Source: Desulforegula conservatrix Mb1Pa (GTDB lineage: Bacteria; Desulfobacterota; Desulfobacteria; Desulfobacterales; Desulforegulaceae). Taken from it: a stretch of DNA of 64,000 bases. Where the stretch lies: NCBI RefSeq assembly GCF_000426225.1, contig NZ_AUEY01000002.1:62001-126000 (forward strand). Direction: 5' to 3'. Below the pieces are notes generated by a model. That model saw nothing but the letters and a program-made list of their open reading frames with translations. It had not been told where the DNA came from and searched no databases. Each line of letters opens with the position of its first letter. The first letter of the stretch is position 1. The position numbers and the translations under genes were made by a program. Shown here one piece after another: positions 9,656 through 17,435 of the stretch.

Positions 9656-10299
9656 AGATAAAAATACTACTTTTCTCAATCATGTTTGTCTTATTGCCTC
9701 TTTTCCTTGCACAGGCCCAGCCATTATATCCGGAAACTGTTTCAGGCCTTAAAATGGTTTTCATGAAGGAATCACGGGCTCAAAAAAGCTATATGGCTTT
9801 TTCTGAAAAAGCAAAAGCTGAAAATTACCCTAATATTGCACGGCTTTTTGTGGCCATTGCAACGTCCGAATCAATCCACGCCCGCAATATGAAAAAAATT
9901 CTTTCTGATCTTGGAGTTGAGGTCAAAGATCCACAGAATATGGAAACAAAAATACTTGATACCAAAATAAATCTTGGAACAGCGCTTGACAGAGAGCTTC
10001 AGGATATTGACCAGATATATCCGGGGATTCTTGAAAAAATGAAGATAGAGGGAAATGAGTCCGCCATAAAGGCCCTTACTTTTACATGGGAGTCTGAAAA
10101 GCAGCACAGGCAGATAATCCAGACTATCAGATCCGCCACAGAGTCTGATATCCTCTTTGGAATGGTGGCCGGAACCATAGAAAATTCATCTTCCCGAAGT
10201 TACATATGCACTATATGCGGCTCGACCGTAATGGAGCTTCCAAAGGAAACCTGCCCGATATGCAATAATCCGGTTTCCAATTATAAGGATGGGCCTTAG
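9643..10299 (+). CDS. Exported rubrerythrin-like diiron protein
   Basis: Residues 1-26 are a Sec signal peptide (hydrophobic core, cut after AQA), so the protein is predicted to be periplasmic. The mature part begins with a ferritin-like four-helix diiron domain carrying paired Glu motifs (MKESRAQKSYMAFSEKA, ATSESIHARNM, then WESEKQHRQI). It ends with a short rubredoxin-like domain with two Cys pairs, CTIC and CPIC. Rubrerythrins reduce hydrogen peroxide in anaerobes; most are cytoplasmic, so export is unusual. AAAGGA lies five bases before the ATG. The start lies inside the folP 3' end. The reductant in the periplasm is unknown; a cytochrome would be one candidate (inference). Confidence 0.88.
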   Translation: MQALKIKILLFSIMFVLLPLFLAQAQPLYPETVSGLKMVFMKESRAQKSYMAFSEKAKAENYPNIARLFVAIATSESIHARNMKKILSDLGVEVKDPQNMETKILDTKINLGTALDRELQDIDQIYPGILEKMKIEGNESAIKALTFTWESEKQHRQIIQTIRSATESDILFGMVAGTIENSSSRSYICTICGSTVMELPKETCPICNNPVSNYKDGP

Positions 10300-10311
10300 C
10301 TTTCTCAAAAT

Positions 10312-10440
10312 TGATGAAATCGCAAAAAATCTAAAAATAGCGTCGGCGTCATGCCGGGCTTGATCCGGCATCCAGTTATGTTAGCCACTTCTGGACTCCG
10401 GCCTGCGCCTGAATGACAGGAATCAGGCTTTTGCTGGTTC
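10312..10440 (-). repeat. MITE-like dispersed repeat, copy 4 of 8 (inverted, one degraded end)
   Basis: Read on the minus strand it has the GGCGCAGGCCGGA...CCAGAAGT core, then GCCGGATCAAGCCCGGCATGACG, and ends in ATTTTTTGCGATTTCATCA. The other terminus is degenerate. It lies between the 3' ends of the rubrerythrin and DUF5329 genes. Confidence 0.75.
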
Positions 10441-10466
10441 AGCAATATTGGTTTCAAAAAATGCCT

Positions 10467-10847
10467 TCATTTATTCGCTTCAATATCACCCAGAAAACCA
10501 TTCAAAACATCGGCGGACAGCCTTTCGGATCCATCCTTGAATCTAATTTTGTAAGCCTCCCCCGTCATGGATGATCCGGTTCCGCAGTATTTAATGAAAT
10601 CATCGGCTGTCTTGATTCTGGCTCCGGCGTTTCCAAGCTTGAGGCGCATGTGATCCGCAGCTTCTTTTGGCGTGTGCTCTTTTCCGTTTCTTATAAAGAC
10701 AGCGTCTCCGAGGCGTTCAACTTTGTTTATCAGAGCTTCTATTTTCTGGGCCTCTGTCATTGTTTCCGCTAATGCCTGAAAAGGAAAAAGAAGCATAATA
10801 ACAAATGCTAACAAAACTGTTTTTGTCTGAAAAAATAGAATTTTAAT
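10467..10847 (-). CDS. DUF5329 family secreted protein, probable AUU start
   Basis: A small exported protein whose mature part carries DUF5329 features: EALINKVERLGDAVFIRNGKEHTPKEAADHMRLKL, then TADDFIKYCGTGSSMTGEAYKIR. Its function is unknown. A strong GGAGG (10856-10852) is followed after four bases by ATT at 10847, which opens the frame as (M)KILFFQTKTVLLAF and gives a textbook signal peptide (basic n-region, hydrophobic core, cut after ALA). No ATG, GTG or TTG occurs near that ribosome binding site; the next TTG is at 10814 and would leave no basic n-region. I therefore infer a non-canonical AUU start, or a sequencing error in an ATG. From 10847 the protein is 126 residues. Confidence 0.75.
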   Translation of the reverse strand: MKILFFQTKTVLLAFVIMLLFPFQALAETMTEAQKIEALINKVERLGDAVFIRNGKEHTPKEAADHMRLKLGNAGARIKTADDFIKYCGTGSSMTGEAYKIRFKDGSERLSADVLNGFLGDIEANK

Positions 10848-10856
10848 AAATCCTCC

Positions 10857-11205
10857 TTTCTAAACAAGACCAAGAATACCAATCGCACGCTGTATTGGCA
10901 ATAAAGCCATACATCTCTGCATGGCTTTACCAGACCTGTATTATTTTCAGTTACGGAGCCTTGGCGAGCCGCTTTTTACAAAAAGCGACCCGCCGGAGGC
11001 ACTCGGCTTAACGTCGGATTACGGACAAAGGGCGTCCTAATCCGACCTACGCATCACCCTTTTTTGATGGCAAATTAACCATAAAAGGCACTTCTTAACT
11101 GAAAATCAGGCAGAGCCACAATCTTATTTGATTGAGGGACGCCCATTGTATAGTTCCCAAAAACAATACAAAAAATAGAGCATGGCCACGTCCGCACTGA
11201 AATAA
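10857..11205. other. Gene-free stretch with hairpins and a short repeat
   Basis: About 350 bp without a plausible gene. It holds a hairpin AAAGCCAT/ATGGCTTT (10903-10928) and a perfect CGCTTTTT/AAAAAGCG hairpin (10970-10987) within a GC-rich block. Beyond these lie a GTCGGATTA repeat (listed separately) and the 3' flank of the nitroreductase gene. Confidence 0.6.
11011..11051. repeat. GTCGGATTA-type inverted repeat, locus 1
   Basis: ACGTCGGATTACGGA and TCCTAATCCGACCTACG form an imperfect inverted repeat around a short centre. Related copies are at 21824-21849 (half) and 36783-36885 (double). Palindromes of this general kind are widespread in proteobacterial genomes. Confidence 0.65.
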
Positions 11206-11766
11206 TCACGACTTTTTGAATACATCCGTATGAAGAAACTGGGCTAAAACCTTTCTTTCAGGTGGTTTTGGAGACTGGTCAGGATAGCCGAGGGGAATAA
11301 GTGCAACCTGGGCATAATCTTCCGGGAGTTCAAGGATTTCAGCTGCTGTGTCATGATCGTAAAGCCCGACAACAACTGTGCCAAGGCCAAGGCTGTGAGC
11401 TGAAAGACAGAGGGTCTGGGTCGCTATTCCAAGATCGAACATGAGCCAGTCGCCATATTTTGTTGACGGCTTGCCATCATAATATCCTGATGTACCCTTT
11501 CTGGCACACATCGCAAGAAGAACAGGGGCAGCAATAACAGCCTTTAGGGAAGGATTTCTCCCACTCACTTTTTTGATTGCATCCTGAAGCATCTGCCTTT
11601 TTTCAGGGCTTTTCACATTCACAATTTCCCAGCACTGGGTATTGGCCCATGATTGAGACCATCTCACGGTTTCAAAAAGTTCATTCAGAACTTCATCAGA
11701 AACAGGTTTATCCTGAAATCTTCGAATGCTTCTTCTTCCCTTTACCATTTCCATGAAACTCTTCAT
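11206..11766 (-). CDS. Nitroreductase family protein
   Basis: An FMN-dependent NAD(P)H oxidoreductase fold of 186 residues. It has the N-terminal RRSIRRFQDKPVSDE motif that binds FMN phosphate and the WSQSWANTQCWEIV segment. In the second half it has the DLGIATQTLCLSAHSLGLGTVVVG region and the closing IPLGYPDQSPKPPERK motif. The physiological substrate cannot be deduced from sequence. The ATG is preceded by a perfect AGGAGG with five-base spacing. It appears monocistronic. Confidence 0.92.
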   Translation of the reverse strand: MKSFMEMVKGRRSIRRFQDKPVSDEVLNELFETVRWSQSWANTQCWEIVNVKSPEKRQMLQDAIKKVSGRNPSLKAVIAAPVLLAMCARKGTSGYYDGKPSTKYGDWLMFDLGIATQTLCLSAHSLGLGTVVVGLYDHDTAAEILELPEDYAQVALIPLGYPDQSPKPPERKVLAQFLHTDVFKKS

Positions 11767-11892
11767 CTGGGCCTCCTTTTTGATTCGATTAATATAAGCG
11801 GTGCAATAAATATCGTCGCAAAGATACCATATAAAACTAATCCTGATGAGCTCAATAAATCAACCAAAAAGCATGACCTAAAAAAAATGATA

Positions 11893-13056
11893 TTATTTAC
11901 TCTTTTCAGAAAAAAAGGCGTGATTTACTGCTGCATCACCGAATCGGTCTGAAATTCTGTCCAGCGCCTTATCTATCTTGGACCATTTTTCATCAGCCCC
12001 TTTCCTGTCTTTGAAAAGCAATCCCTGAACAGGGGCAGATTCTGAAACAATATTTGATACTGTCACACCAATAAGCCTGATCGGTGTGTTTATTTCGTAT
12101 TCGGCAAACAGAGAGCAAGCGGTCATATAAACTGTGCGGGTGCAGTTCACTGGAGAAGCAAGGGTCTTTGATCTTGTTATCTGGGAAAAATCCCTTGTCT
12201 TTATTTTTATGCTGACAGTTCTGCCCTTGAGTTTCTTGTCCCTAAGCTCCCTGCAAACATCATCAGCCTCGGCCATAAGGGCTTTTTTCAAAAATTCTCT
12301 GTCAGTTACATCTTTTTCGAGCGTTATCTCCTTGCTGACGGAATGATTCTTTGGCCCTGAACATGAAACAGGCTCGTCAATACCATTTGAGAGGGCAATC
12401 AGCCTTTCTCCTGAAAGGCCTAATTTTTTTGTTATTGTTCTTCTGTCAGCTTTCCTTAATTCACCAAGTCTTGAAAGCCCCATAACAGAAAGAATTTCAA
12501 GGGTTTTTCCTCCGACTCCGGGAACCTTCCGAAGGGGAAGATTATTGATGAAAACTTCGACATCATCTTTTTTTATGATAAAGAGGCCGTCTGGTTTTCT
12601 CATGTCAGATGCAATTTTTGAAAGAAAACGTACTGGAGATATTCCGATGGAACAGGTGAGAGCTTCTCTATCCATGATTTCTTTTTTGATCTTCATGGCA
12701 ATTTCGACGTGGCTCCCAAACAATCTTTCAAGACCTGAAATGTCGAGAAAAGCCTCATCCACAGAAACCTGCTCCACAATTGGAGAAAATGAGCAAAGTA
12801 TCTTCATTATCTTTTTGGATGCTATTCCATATTTTTCCTTGTCCGGCGGAACAAAAATAGCATCAGGACAAAGTCTTCTGGCCTCAAAAACCGGCATCGC
12901 AGATTTTACGCCTGATTTTCTTGCCTCGTAGCTCGCCGAACAAACAACGCCGCGGCCTGAGACACCTCCCACAATTAAAGGCCTGCCCTTTAATTCAGGA
13001 TTATCTCTCTGTTCCACAGAGGCAAAAAAAGCATCCATATCTATGTGAAGAATCAT
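11893..13056 (-). CDS. dinB: DNA polymerase IV (Y-family translesion polymerase)
   Basis: An error-prone polymerase that copies past damaged bases. At 387 residues it has the Y-family catalytic motif ILHIDMDAFFASVEQRDNPELKG at the start, GRGVVCSASYEARKSGVKSAMP, and the second acidic motif QVSVDEAFLDISG. The helix-hairpin-helix follows (LPLRKVPGVGGKTLEILSVMGL), then the little-finger domain. It lacks an obvious C-terminal beta-clamp extension. No strong Shine-Dalgarno is visible. It is divergent from the NifA-like gene, with a 16-bp inverted repeat between them that could be an operator. Confidence 0.96.
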   Translation of the reverse strand: MILHIDMDAFFASVEQRDNPELKGRPLIVGGVSGRGVVCSASYEARKSGVKSAMPVFEARRLCPDAIFVPPDKEKYGIASKKIMKILCSFSPIVEQVSVDEAFLDISGLERLFGSHVEIAMKIKKEIMDREALTCSIGISPVRFLSKIASDMRKPDGLFIIKKDDVEVFINNLPLRKVPGVGGKTLEILSVMGLSRLGELRKADRRTITKKLGLSGERLIALSNGIDEPVSCSGPKNHSVSKEITLEKDVTDREFLKKALMAEADDVCRELRDKKLKGRTVSIKIKTRDFSQITRSKTLASPVNCTRTVYMTACSLFAEYEINTPIRLIGVTVSNIVSESAPVQGLLFKDRKGADEKWSKIDKALDRISDRFGDAAVNHAFFSEKSK

Positions 13057-13093
13057 TTTTTAGAATACTGATTTGCTGTTTTAGAAAAATGTG

Positions 13094-13109
13094 TTTACAT
13101 ATTTGTAAA
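13094..13109. promoter_or_regulatory. Candidate operator between dinB and the NifA-like gene
   Basis: A perfect TTTACA-tatt-TGTAAA inverted repeat, 37 nt upstream of the dinB ATG and 56 nt upstream of the nifA-like ATG. Its place before an SOS-type polymerase gene suggests a repressor site, but the binding protein is unknown. Confidence 0.4.
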
Positions 13110-13165
13110 AATTGCGCCAAAATGGGCAATTAATGATTTCATCATGTCCCGAAAGGCTTTAAATA

Positions 13166-14692
13166 ATGAAACACGTACAAGACATAACCATTTGCTATGA
13201 AATAAGCAAGGCTCTGAATGAGAACTTTGACCTGAGAAAATCCCTGTACAGGGTTCTTGATATTCTTTCAACCCAGGGTGAATTTGAACGTGGAACCATA
13301 ACAATTCTTAATCCCATGACAGACGAGATAAGAATCGAGGTTGCCCATGGTCTCACCAGAACAGCAATGGAAAAAGGAAAATACAAGGTTGGCGAAGGTG
13401 TAACCGGTAAGGTTATTCAGACCGGAAAACCATTTGCGGTTCCCAAAATAAGTGACGAGCCTCTTTTTTTGAACAAGACCGCATCAAGAAGAAGCGGCAA
13501 AAACGAACACGAGTATTCTTTCATATGTGTTCCAATCAAGCGAGGCGATCAGGTTATAGGCGCGCTGAGCGTTGACAGGGTGTATGACGTATCATATTCA
13601 CTCAACGCAGGGGTGGAGCTTCTCTGTGTTCTAGCTGCCATGCTTGCCCAGCATGTCAAGAACCTTGAAAAAATAAGACTCGAGAAGGAAAAACTCCACG
13701 ACGAGAATAAACGCCTCAGAAACGAGCTTGAAAGCAAATTTCGCATAAACAATATTGTCGGAAACAGCAACAAGATGCGCGAAGTTTTCCAGATGGTGGC
13801 CCAGGTTTCAAAAAGCAATGCCACAGTTCTTGTAAGGGGGGAAAGCGGAACAGGAAAGGAACTTGTCGCAAGCTCCATACATTATAACAGCAACAGGGCA
13901 AAACAGCCTTTCATCAAGGTCAACTGCGCGGCTCTTCCTGTTAGTCTCATAGAAAGCGAGCTGTTCGGCCATGAAAAAGGCGCCTTCACAGGAGCAGTTC
14001 AGCAGAAAAAAGGAAAATTTGAACTTGCCCACAACGGAACTCTTTTTCTGGATGAAATCGGAGCCATCGACCATAATGTCCAGGTCAGGCTTCTCAGGGT
14101 TCTCCAGGAAAGGGAATTTGAACGCGTCGGCGGAACAAAGACCATTAAATGCGATGTCAGAATAATTACGGCTACAAACAAAAATCTGGAAAGAGCGGTT
14201 GAGGATGAATCGTTCCGCGGGGATCTTTATTACAGGCTCAATGTTTTCCCAATATATCTTCCGCCTTTAAGGGAAAGAAAGACTGATATTCTGCTTCTTG
14301 CAGATCATTTTCTCGAAAAATACGCGCGTGAAAATGGCAAGGATATCAAAAGATTTTCAACTCCGGCCATAAACATGCTCATGTCATACCACTGGCCCGG
14401 CAATGTCCGAGAGCTTGAAAACTGCATAGAAAGAGCCATTCTTCTTTGCGAGGAAGGCGTGATTCACAGCTATCACCTGCCTCCGACCATACAAACCGGC
14501 AGCGATACAGACACACTTCCGTCAGGCTCCCTCGAGGACGCGGTTGCAAAGCTTGAAGCTGAAATGATTATTGACGCCCTGAAAAATACAAGGGGCAATG
14601 TCTGCTCGTCAGCTAACATGCTGAAAACCACTGTGCGCAAATTTTCTTACAAGATGAACAGATACGGCATTGATTACAAGACTTACAGATAA
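13166..14692 (+). CDS. nifA: NifA-type sigma-54-dependent transcriptional activator
   Basis: An enhancer-binding protein that opens RNA polymerase-sigma54 promoters. The N-terminal GAF domain (about 15-165) has the NifA-like run [18 protein letters not shown] and [21 protein letters not shown]. The central AAA+ domain has Walker A GESGTGKE at 225-232 and the sigma54-contact loop GAFTGA at 272-277, followed by the GTLFLDEIG Walker B. A C-terminal Fis-type helix-turn-helix follows at about 460-505. NifA usually controls nitrogenase. No nif gene is in the window, so the target set is unknown and the symbol reflects family only. It is followed after one base by the small helix-hairpin-helix gene, probably on one transcript. 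Confidence 0.85.
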   Translation: MKHVQDITICYEISKALNENFDLRKSLYRVLDILSTQGEFERGTITILNPMTDEIRIEVAHGLTRTAMEKGKYKVGEGVTGKVIQTGKPFAVPKISDEPLFLNKTASRRSGKNEHEYSFICVPIKRGDQVIGALSVDRVYDVSYSLNAGVELLCVLAAMLAQHVKNLEKIRLEKEKLHDENKRLRNELESKFRINNIVGNSNKMREVFQMVAQVSKSNATVLVRGESGTGKELVASSIHYNSNRAKQPFIKVNCAALPVSLIESELFGHEKGAFTGAVQQKKGKFELAHNGTLFLDEIGAIDHNVQVRLLRVLQEREFERVGGTKTIKCDVRIITATNKNLERAVEDESFRGDLYYRLNVFPIYLPPLRERKTDILLLADHFLEKYARENGKDIKRFSTPAINMLMSYHWPGNVRELENCIERAILLCEEGVIHSYHLPPTIQTGSDTDTLPSGSLEDAVAKLEAEMIIDALKNTRGNVCSSANMLKTTVRKFSYKMNRYGIDYKTYR

Positions 14693-14693
14693 T

Positions 14694-14948
14694 ATGAAAA
14701 ATGAGCTTCTTAAAATCCCGGGTGTGGGGAAAAGCATAGCGTCTGATCTTGTTGATCTCGGCATAAAAAGAATTGAAGACCTGAAGGGAAAGGATCCTGA
14801 AAAACTTTATGAAGACTTCTGCATACTAAGGGACCAGAAAATAGACAGATGTATGCTTTATGTTTTCAGATGTGCGGTATATTTTGCCTCAAATAAAGAA
14901 CATGATCCTGAAAAGCTCAAATGGTGGAACTGGAAAGATAGACGCTGA
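14694..14948 (+). CDS. Helix-hairpin-helix protein, Cdd1-like
   Basis: An 84-residue cytoplasmic protein. The N-terminal LLKIPGVGKSIASDLVDLGI is a helix-hairpin-helix DNA-binding motif, followed by the LKGKDPEKLYEDFC and DRCMLYVFRCAVYFA segments typical of the Cdd1 ('pathogenicity locus') family. Family function is not established; HhH motifs usually bind DNA without sequence preference. The ATG at 14694 follows the nifA-like stop codon by one base, so expression is probably translationally coupled. A short AAGCCGCTTT/AAAGTGGCTT hairpin at 14968-14990 lies downstream. Confidence 0.8.
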   Translation: MKNELLKIPGVGKSIASDLVDLGIKRIEDLKGKDPEKLYEDFCILRDQKIDRCMLYVFRCAVYFASNKEHDPEKLKWWNWKDRR

Positions 14949-14967
14949 GTTCCGTGAAGAGCCAGTA

Positions 14968-14990
14968 AAGCCGCTTTTGTAAAGTGGCTT
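14968..14990 (+). terminator. Weak hairpin after the Cdd1-like gene
   Basis: A 10-bp stem AAGCCGCTTT / AAAGTGGCTT (one G-U pair) with a TGT loop. There is no proper T run, so termination is only possible. Confidence 0.35.
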
Positions 14991-14997
14991 GTCTAAG

Positions 14998-15104
14998 TTA
15001 TTGCTCCGGTGATTAAATATATAAAAAAGTTGAAGTGTGGTTCCTTCTAAATTAAGCAACAACATGGAATTCAAAATTTACATATTATGCCACCGGAGCA
15101 ATAA
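14998..15104. repeat. 14-bp inverted repeat bounding a 79-bp AT-rich segment
   Basis: TTATTGCTCCGGTG at 14998-15011 is repeated in inverse as CACCGGAGCAATAA at 15091-15104, with no mismatch. The enclosed DNA has no coding capacity. It could be a small non-autonomous element or a long hairpin. It lies just before the compositionally distinct block that starts at 15164. No target duplication was obvious. Confidence 0.7.
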
Positions 15105-15163
15105 AGCGCACAGTGACGCCTGTCATCCCTATTATTAAATGCCTATATCTAATTGGTATATAA

Positions 15164-17434
15164 ATGAAATATTACGATCAAAAGATAAGCTGCTTTAAAA
15201 TAGCTGCGAGTATCTTAATAATAAGCCTTTTGCTATCAATGGCTGTGATAGCTGATCCTGGCAAGGAGCCTAAATACGCTGGTTCTTCAAGTTGCCTGGA
15301 ATGTCATGAAAAATTTTATAAACTCTGGTCTTCGTCCAGGCACGGACTTGCCATGCAGCCTTACACCACTGACTTTGCGGAAAAACAACTGGCACCACAA
15401 AAAACTGGGATCGTTATAAACGGTAACAACTACCTGAGTGATCTGAAAAACGGAGAAGTCACCGAAAATGGCCCTAAAGGTAAAAAGAATTACAAAATAG
15501 AACATGTCCTCGGCGGAAAAAACGTTTATTATTTCCTGACGCTTCTCGATAAAGGCAGACTCCAGACACTTCCCATTGCCTATGATGTCAACAAAAAGGA
15601 ATGGTTCGACACCGTCGCCAGCGGCATTCGCCACTTTCCTGGAGGAGAACAGGGTCAATCCATCAACTGGAAGGAATACCAATATACATTCAATACCGCC
15701 TGTTACGGCTGTCATGTGAGCCAGCTCTCGACAAATTATGATCTATTGAGCGACACCTACCATACAACCTGGGCAGAACCTGGCATTAACTGCGAGACAT
15801 GCCACGGATCTTCAATAGAGCATAACAAAATTGCAAAAGCCGCTCCTGTTGGCCAGCCATTGCCGGACTCGAAAATAATCAGTACCAAGACCATGACGAA
15901 AACCCAGAGGAATGATCTATGCTCAGGATGTCACGCTAAAGCCAGCCCACTCACCATCGAATCAAAGCCAGGGGAAAAATTCTATGATCATTTCGATCTC
16001 GTGACCCTTGAGGATCCTGACTTCTATCCGGATGGCCGTGACCTGGGAGAGAACTACACGCTAACATCATGGAGCATGAGTCCGTGCTTCAAGTCCGGCA
16101 AAATCGACTGCATGCATTGTCATACATCCAGCGGTCGATATAGATTCAAGAAGGAAAAATTCAACGACGCATGTATGCCTTGCCATGAAGACAAGATAAA
16201 AGATCCTGCGGCTCATACACACCACGCAGCAGATGGCGAGGGCAGCAAGTGTATCTCCTGTCACATGCCCATGACATCATTTGCAAGGATGAACCGGAGC
16301 GATCACTCCATGTTGCCTCCGACACCTGCGTCTACGGTCGCCTATAAATCACCGAATGCCTGTAATCTCTGCCATGCTGACAAAGATGCTGCCTGGGCTG
16401 ACAAGACCGTTCGCAAATGGCGCACACATGATTACCAGGCGCCGGTGCTGAAACGCGCGGCTCTTATTGATGCGGCCCGTAAACGGGATTGGAAAAAGCT
16501 TCCGGAGATGCTCTCCTATATCAATGATCCCAAGCACGATGAAATATTTGCCACTTCGCTTATAAGGCTCATTCAGCCTGTTCAGGATCAAAATGTTTTA
16601 TATGCATTACTCTCGGCAGCCAAGGATCCGTCGCCTCTCGTGCGCGGTGCGGCTGTTCAGGCTCTGGGGCTCATGCCGACCACCGAAAGCCTTCAGGCCC
16701 TTATAGTGGCGTCAAAAGACGAGTATAGGCTGGTGAGGGTTCGGGCCGCAGCCGGGATCGCATCTTTTCCTAAAAAAAGTGTACCTGTGGCCTATGAATC
16801 TCAGCTCAAAAAAGCCAATAATGAATACATAGCGTCCATAACAGCAAGGCCTGACCAGTGGACATCCCATTATAATATGGGTAATTATCTGTTAGACCAG
16901 GGTGATGCAAAGAAGGCCGTTGCATCTTATCAGACAGCGCTGCAACTTGATCCCCAGGTAATCATGCCCATGGTGAACACTTCCATGGCTTATGCACAGA
17001 TGGGAGAAAATAACAAAGCAGAGGCATCCCTTTACAAGGCTCTCAAACTGTCGCCAGACAATGCCGCAGCGAACTTCAATATGGGGCTTCTAAAGGCGGA
17101 GAAAAAGGAGCTTAAAGAGGCAGAAGAATATATGAAGAAAGCTTTTGACGCTGATCCCAACATGGCCCAGGCAGCCTATAGTCTGTGCATCATAACAGCA
17201 AAAGACCGCATTGACGAAGCTGTGGACTGGTGCAGGAAAGCGTCCGAACTCAGACCCCATGATCCTAAATATGCTTATACCCTTGCCTTTTATCTGAACC
17301 AAAAGGGTGACAAAGAAGCGTCAATAAAGACCTTGAACAGAATTTTAAAAGAGTATCCTCAGCACAAAGATGCCGAAATGCTTCTCAAAGAAATATCAAA
17401 GCAGTATCCAAGACAACAGGGAAAGGAGCAATGA
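15164..17434 (+). CDS. Exported eight-haem c-type cytochrome with HEAT and TPR repeats
   Basis: Residues 1-30 form a signal peptide, so the protein acts in the periplasm. Eight CXXCH haem sites are visible: CLECH 44-48, CYGCH 180-184, CETCH 210-214, CSGCH 253-257, CMHCH 316-320, CMPCH 337-341, CISCH 363-367 and CNLCH 400-404. This is a layout like cytochrome c554/multihaem family proteins. After the haem domain come HEAT-like helices (about 470-545) and three or four TPR units (about 565-740), a protein-docking region. It is the first gene of a three-gene group with a sulfatase (next ATG one base after this stop) and an outer-membrane barrel. The role is unknown; electron transfer to or from a partner held by the TPR part is inference. 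Base composition is higher in GC than in neighbouring genes. Confidence 0.93.
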   Translation: MKYYDQKISCFKIAASILIISLLLSMAVIADPGKEPKYAGSSSCLECHEKFYKLWSSSRHGLAMQPYTTDFAEKQLAPQKTGIVINGNNYLSDLKNGEVTENGPKGKKNYKIEHVLGGKNVYYFLTLLDKGRLQTLPIAYDVNKKEWFDTVASGIRHFPGGEQGQSINWKEYQYTFNTACYGCHVSQLSTNYDLLSDTYHTTWAEPGINCETCHGSSIEHNKIAKAAPVGQPLPDSKIISTKTMTKTQRNDLCSGCHAKASPLTIESKPGEKFYDHFDLVTLEDPDFYPDGRDLGENYTLTSWSMSPCFKSGKIDCMHCHTSSGRYRFKKEKFNDACMPCHEDKIKDPAAHTHHAADGEGSKCISCHMPMTSFARMNRSDHSMLPPTPASTVAYKSPNACNLCHADKDAAWADKTVRKWRTHDYQAPVLKRAALIDAARKRDWKKLPEMLSYINDPKHDEIFATSLIRLIQPVQDQNVLYALLSAAKDPSPLVRGAAVQALGLMPTTESLQALIVASKDEYRLVRVRAAAGIASFPKKSVPVAYESQLKKANNEYIASITARPDQWTSHYNMGNYLLDQGDAKKAVASYQTALQLDPQVIMPMVNTSMAYAQMGENNKAEASLYKALKLSPDNAAANFNMGLLKAEKKELKEAEEYMKKAFDADPNMAQAAYSLCIITAKDRIDEAVDWCRKASELRPHDPKYAYTLAFYLNQKGDKEASIKTLNRILKEYPQHKDAEMLLKEISKQYPRQQGKEQ

Positions 17435-17435
17435 A

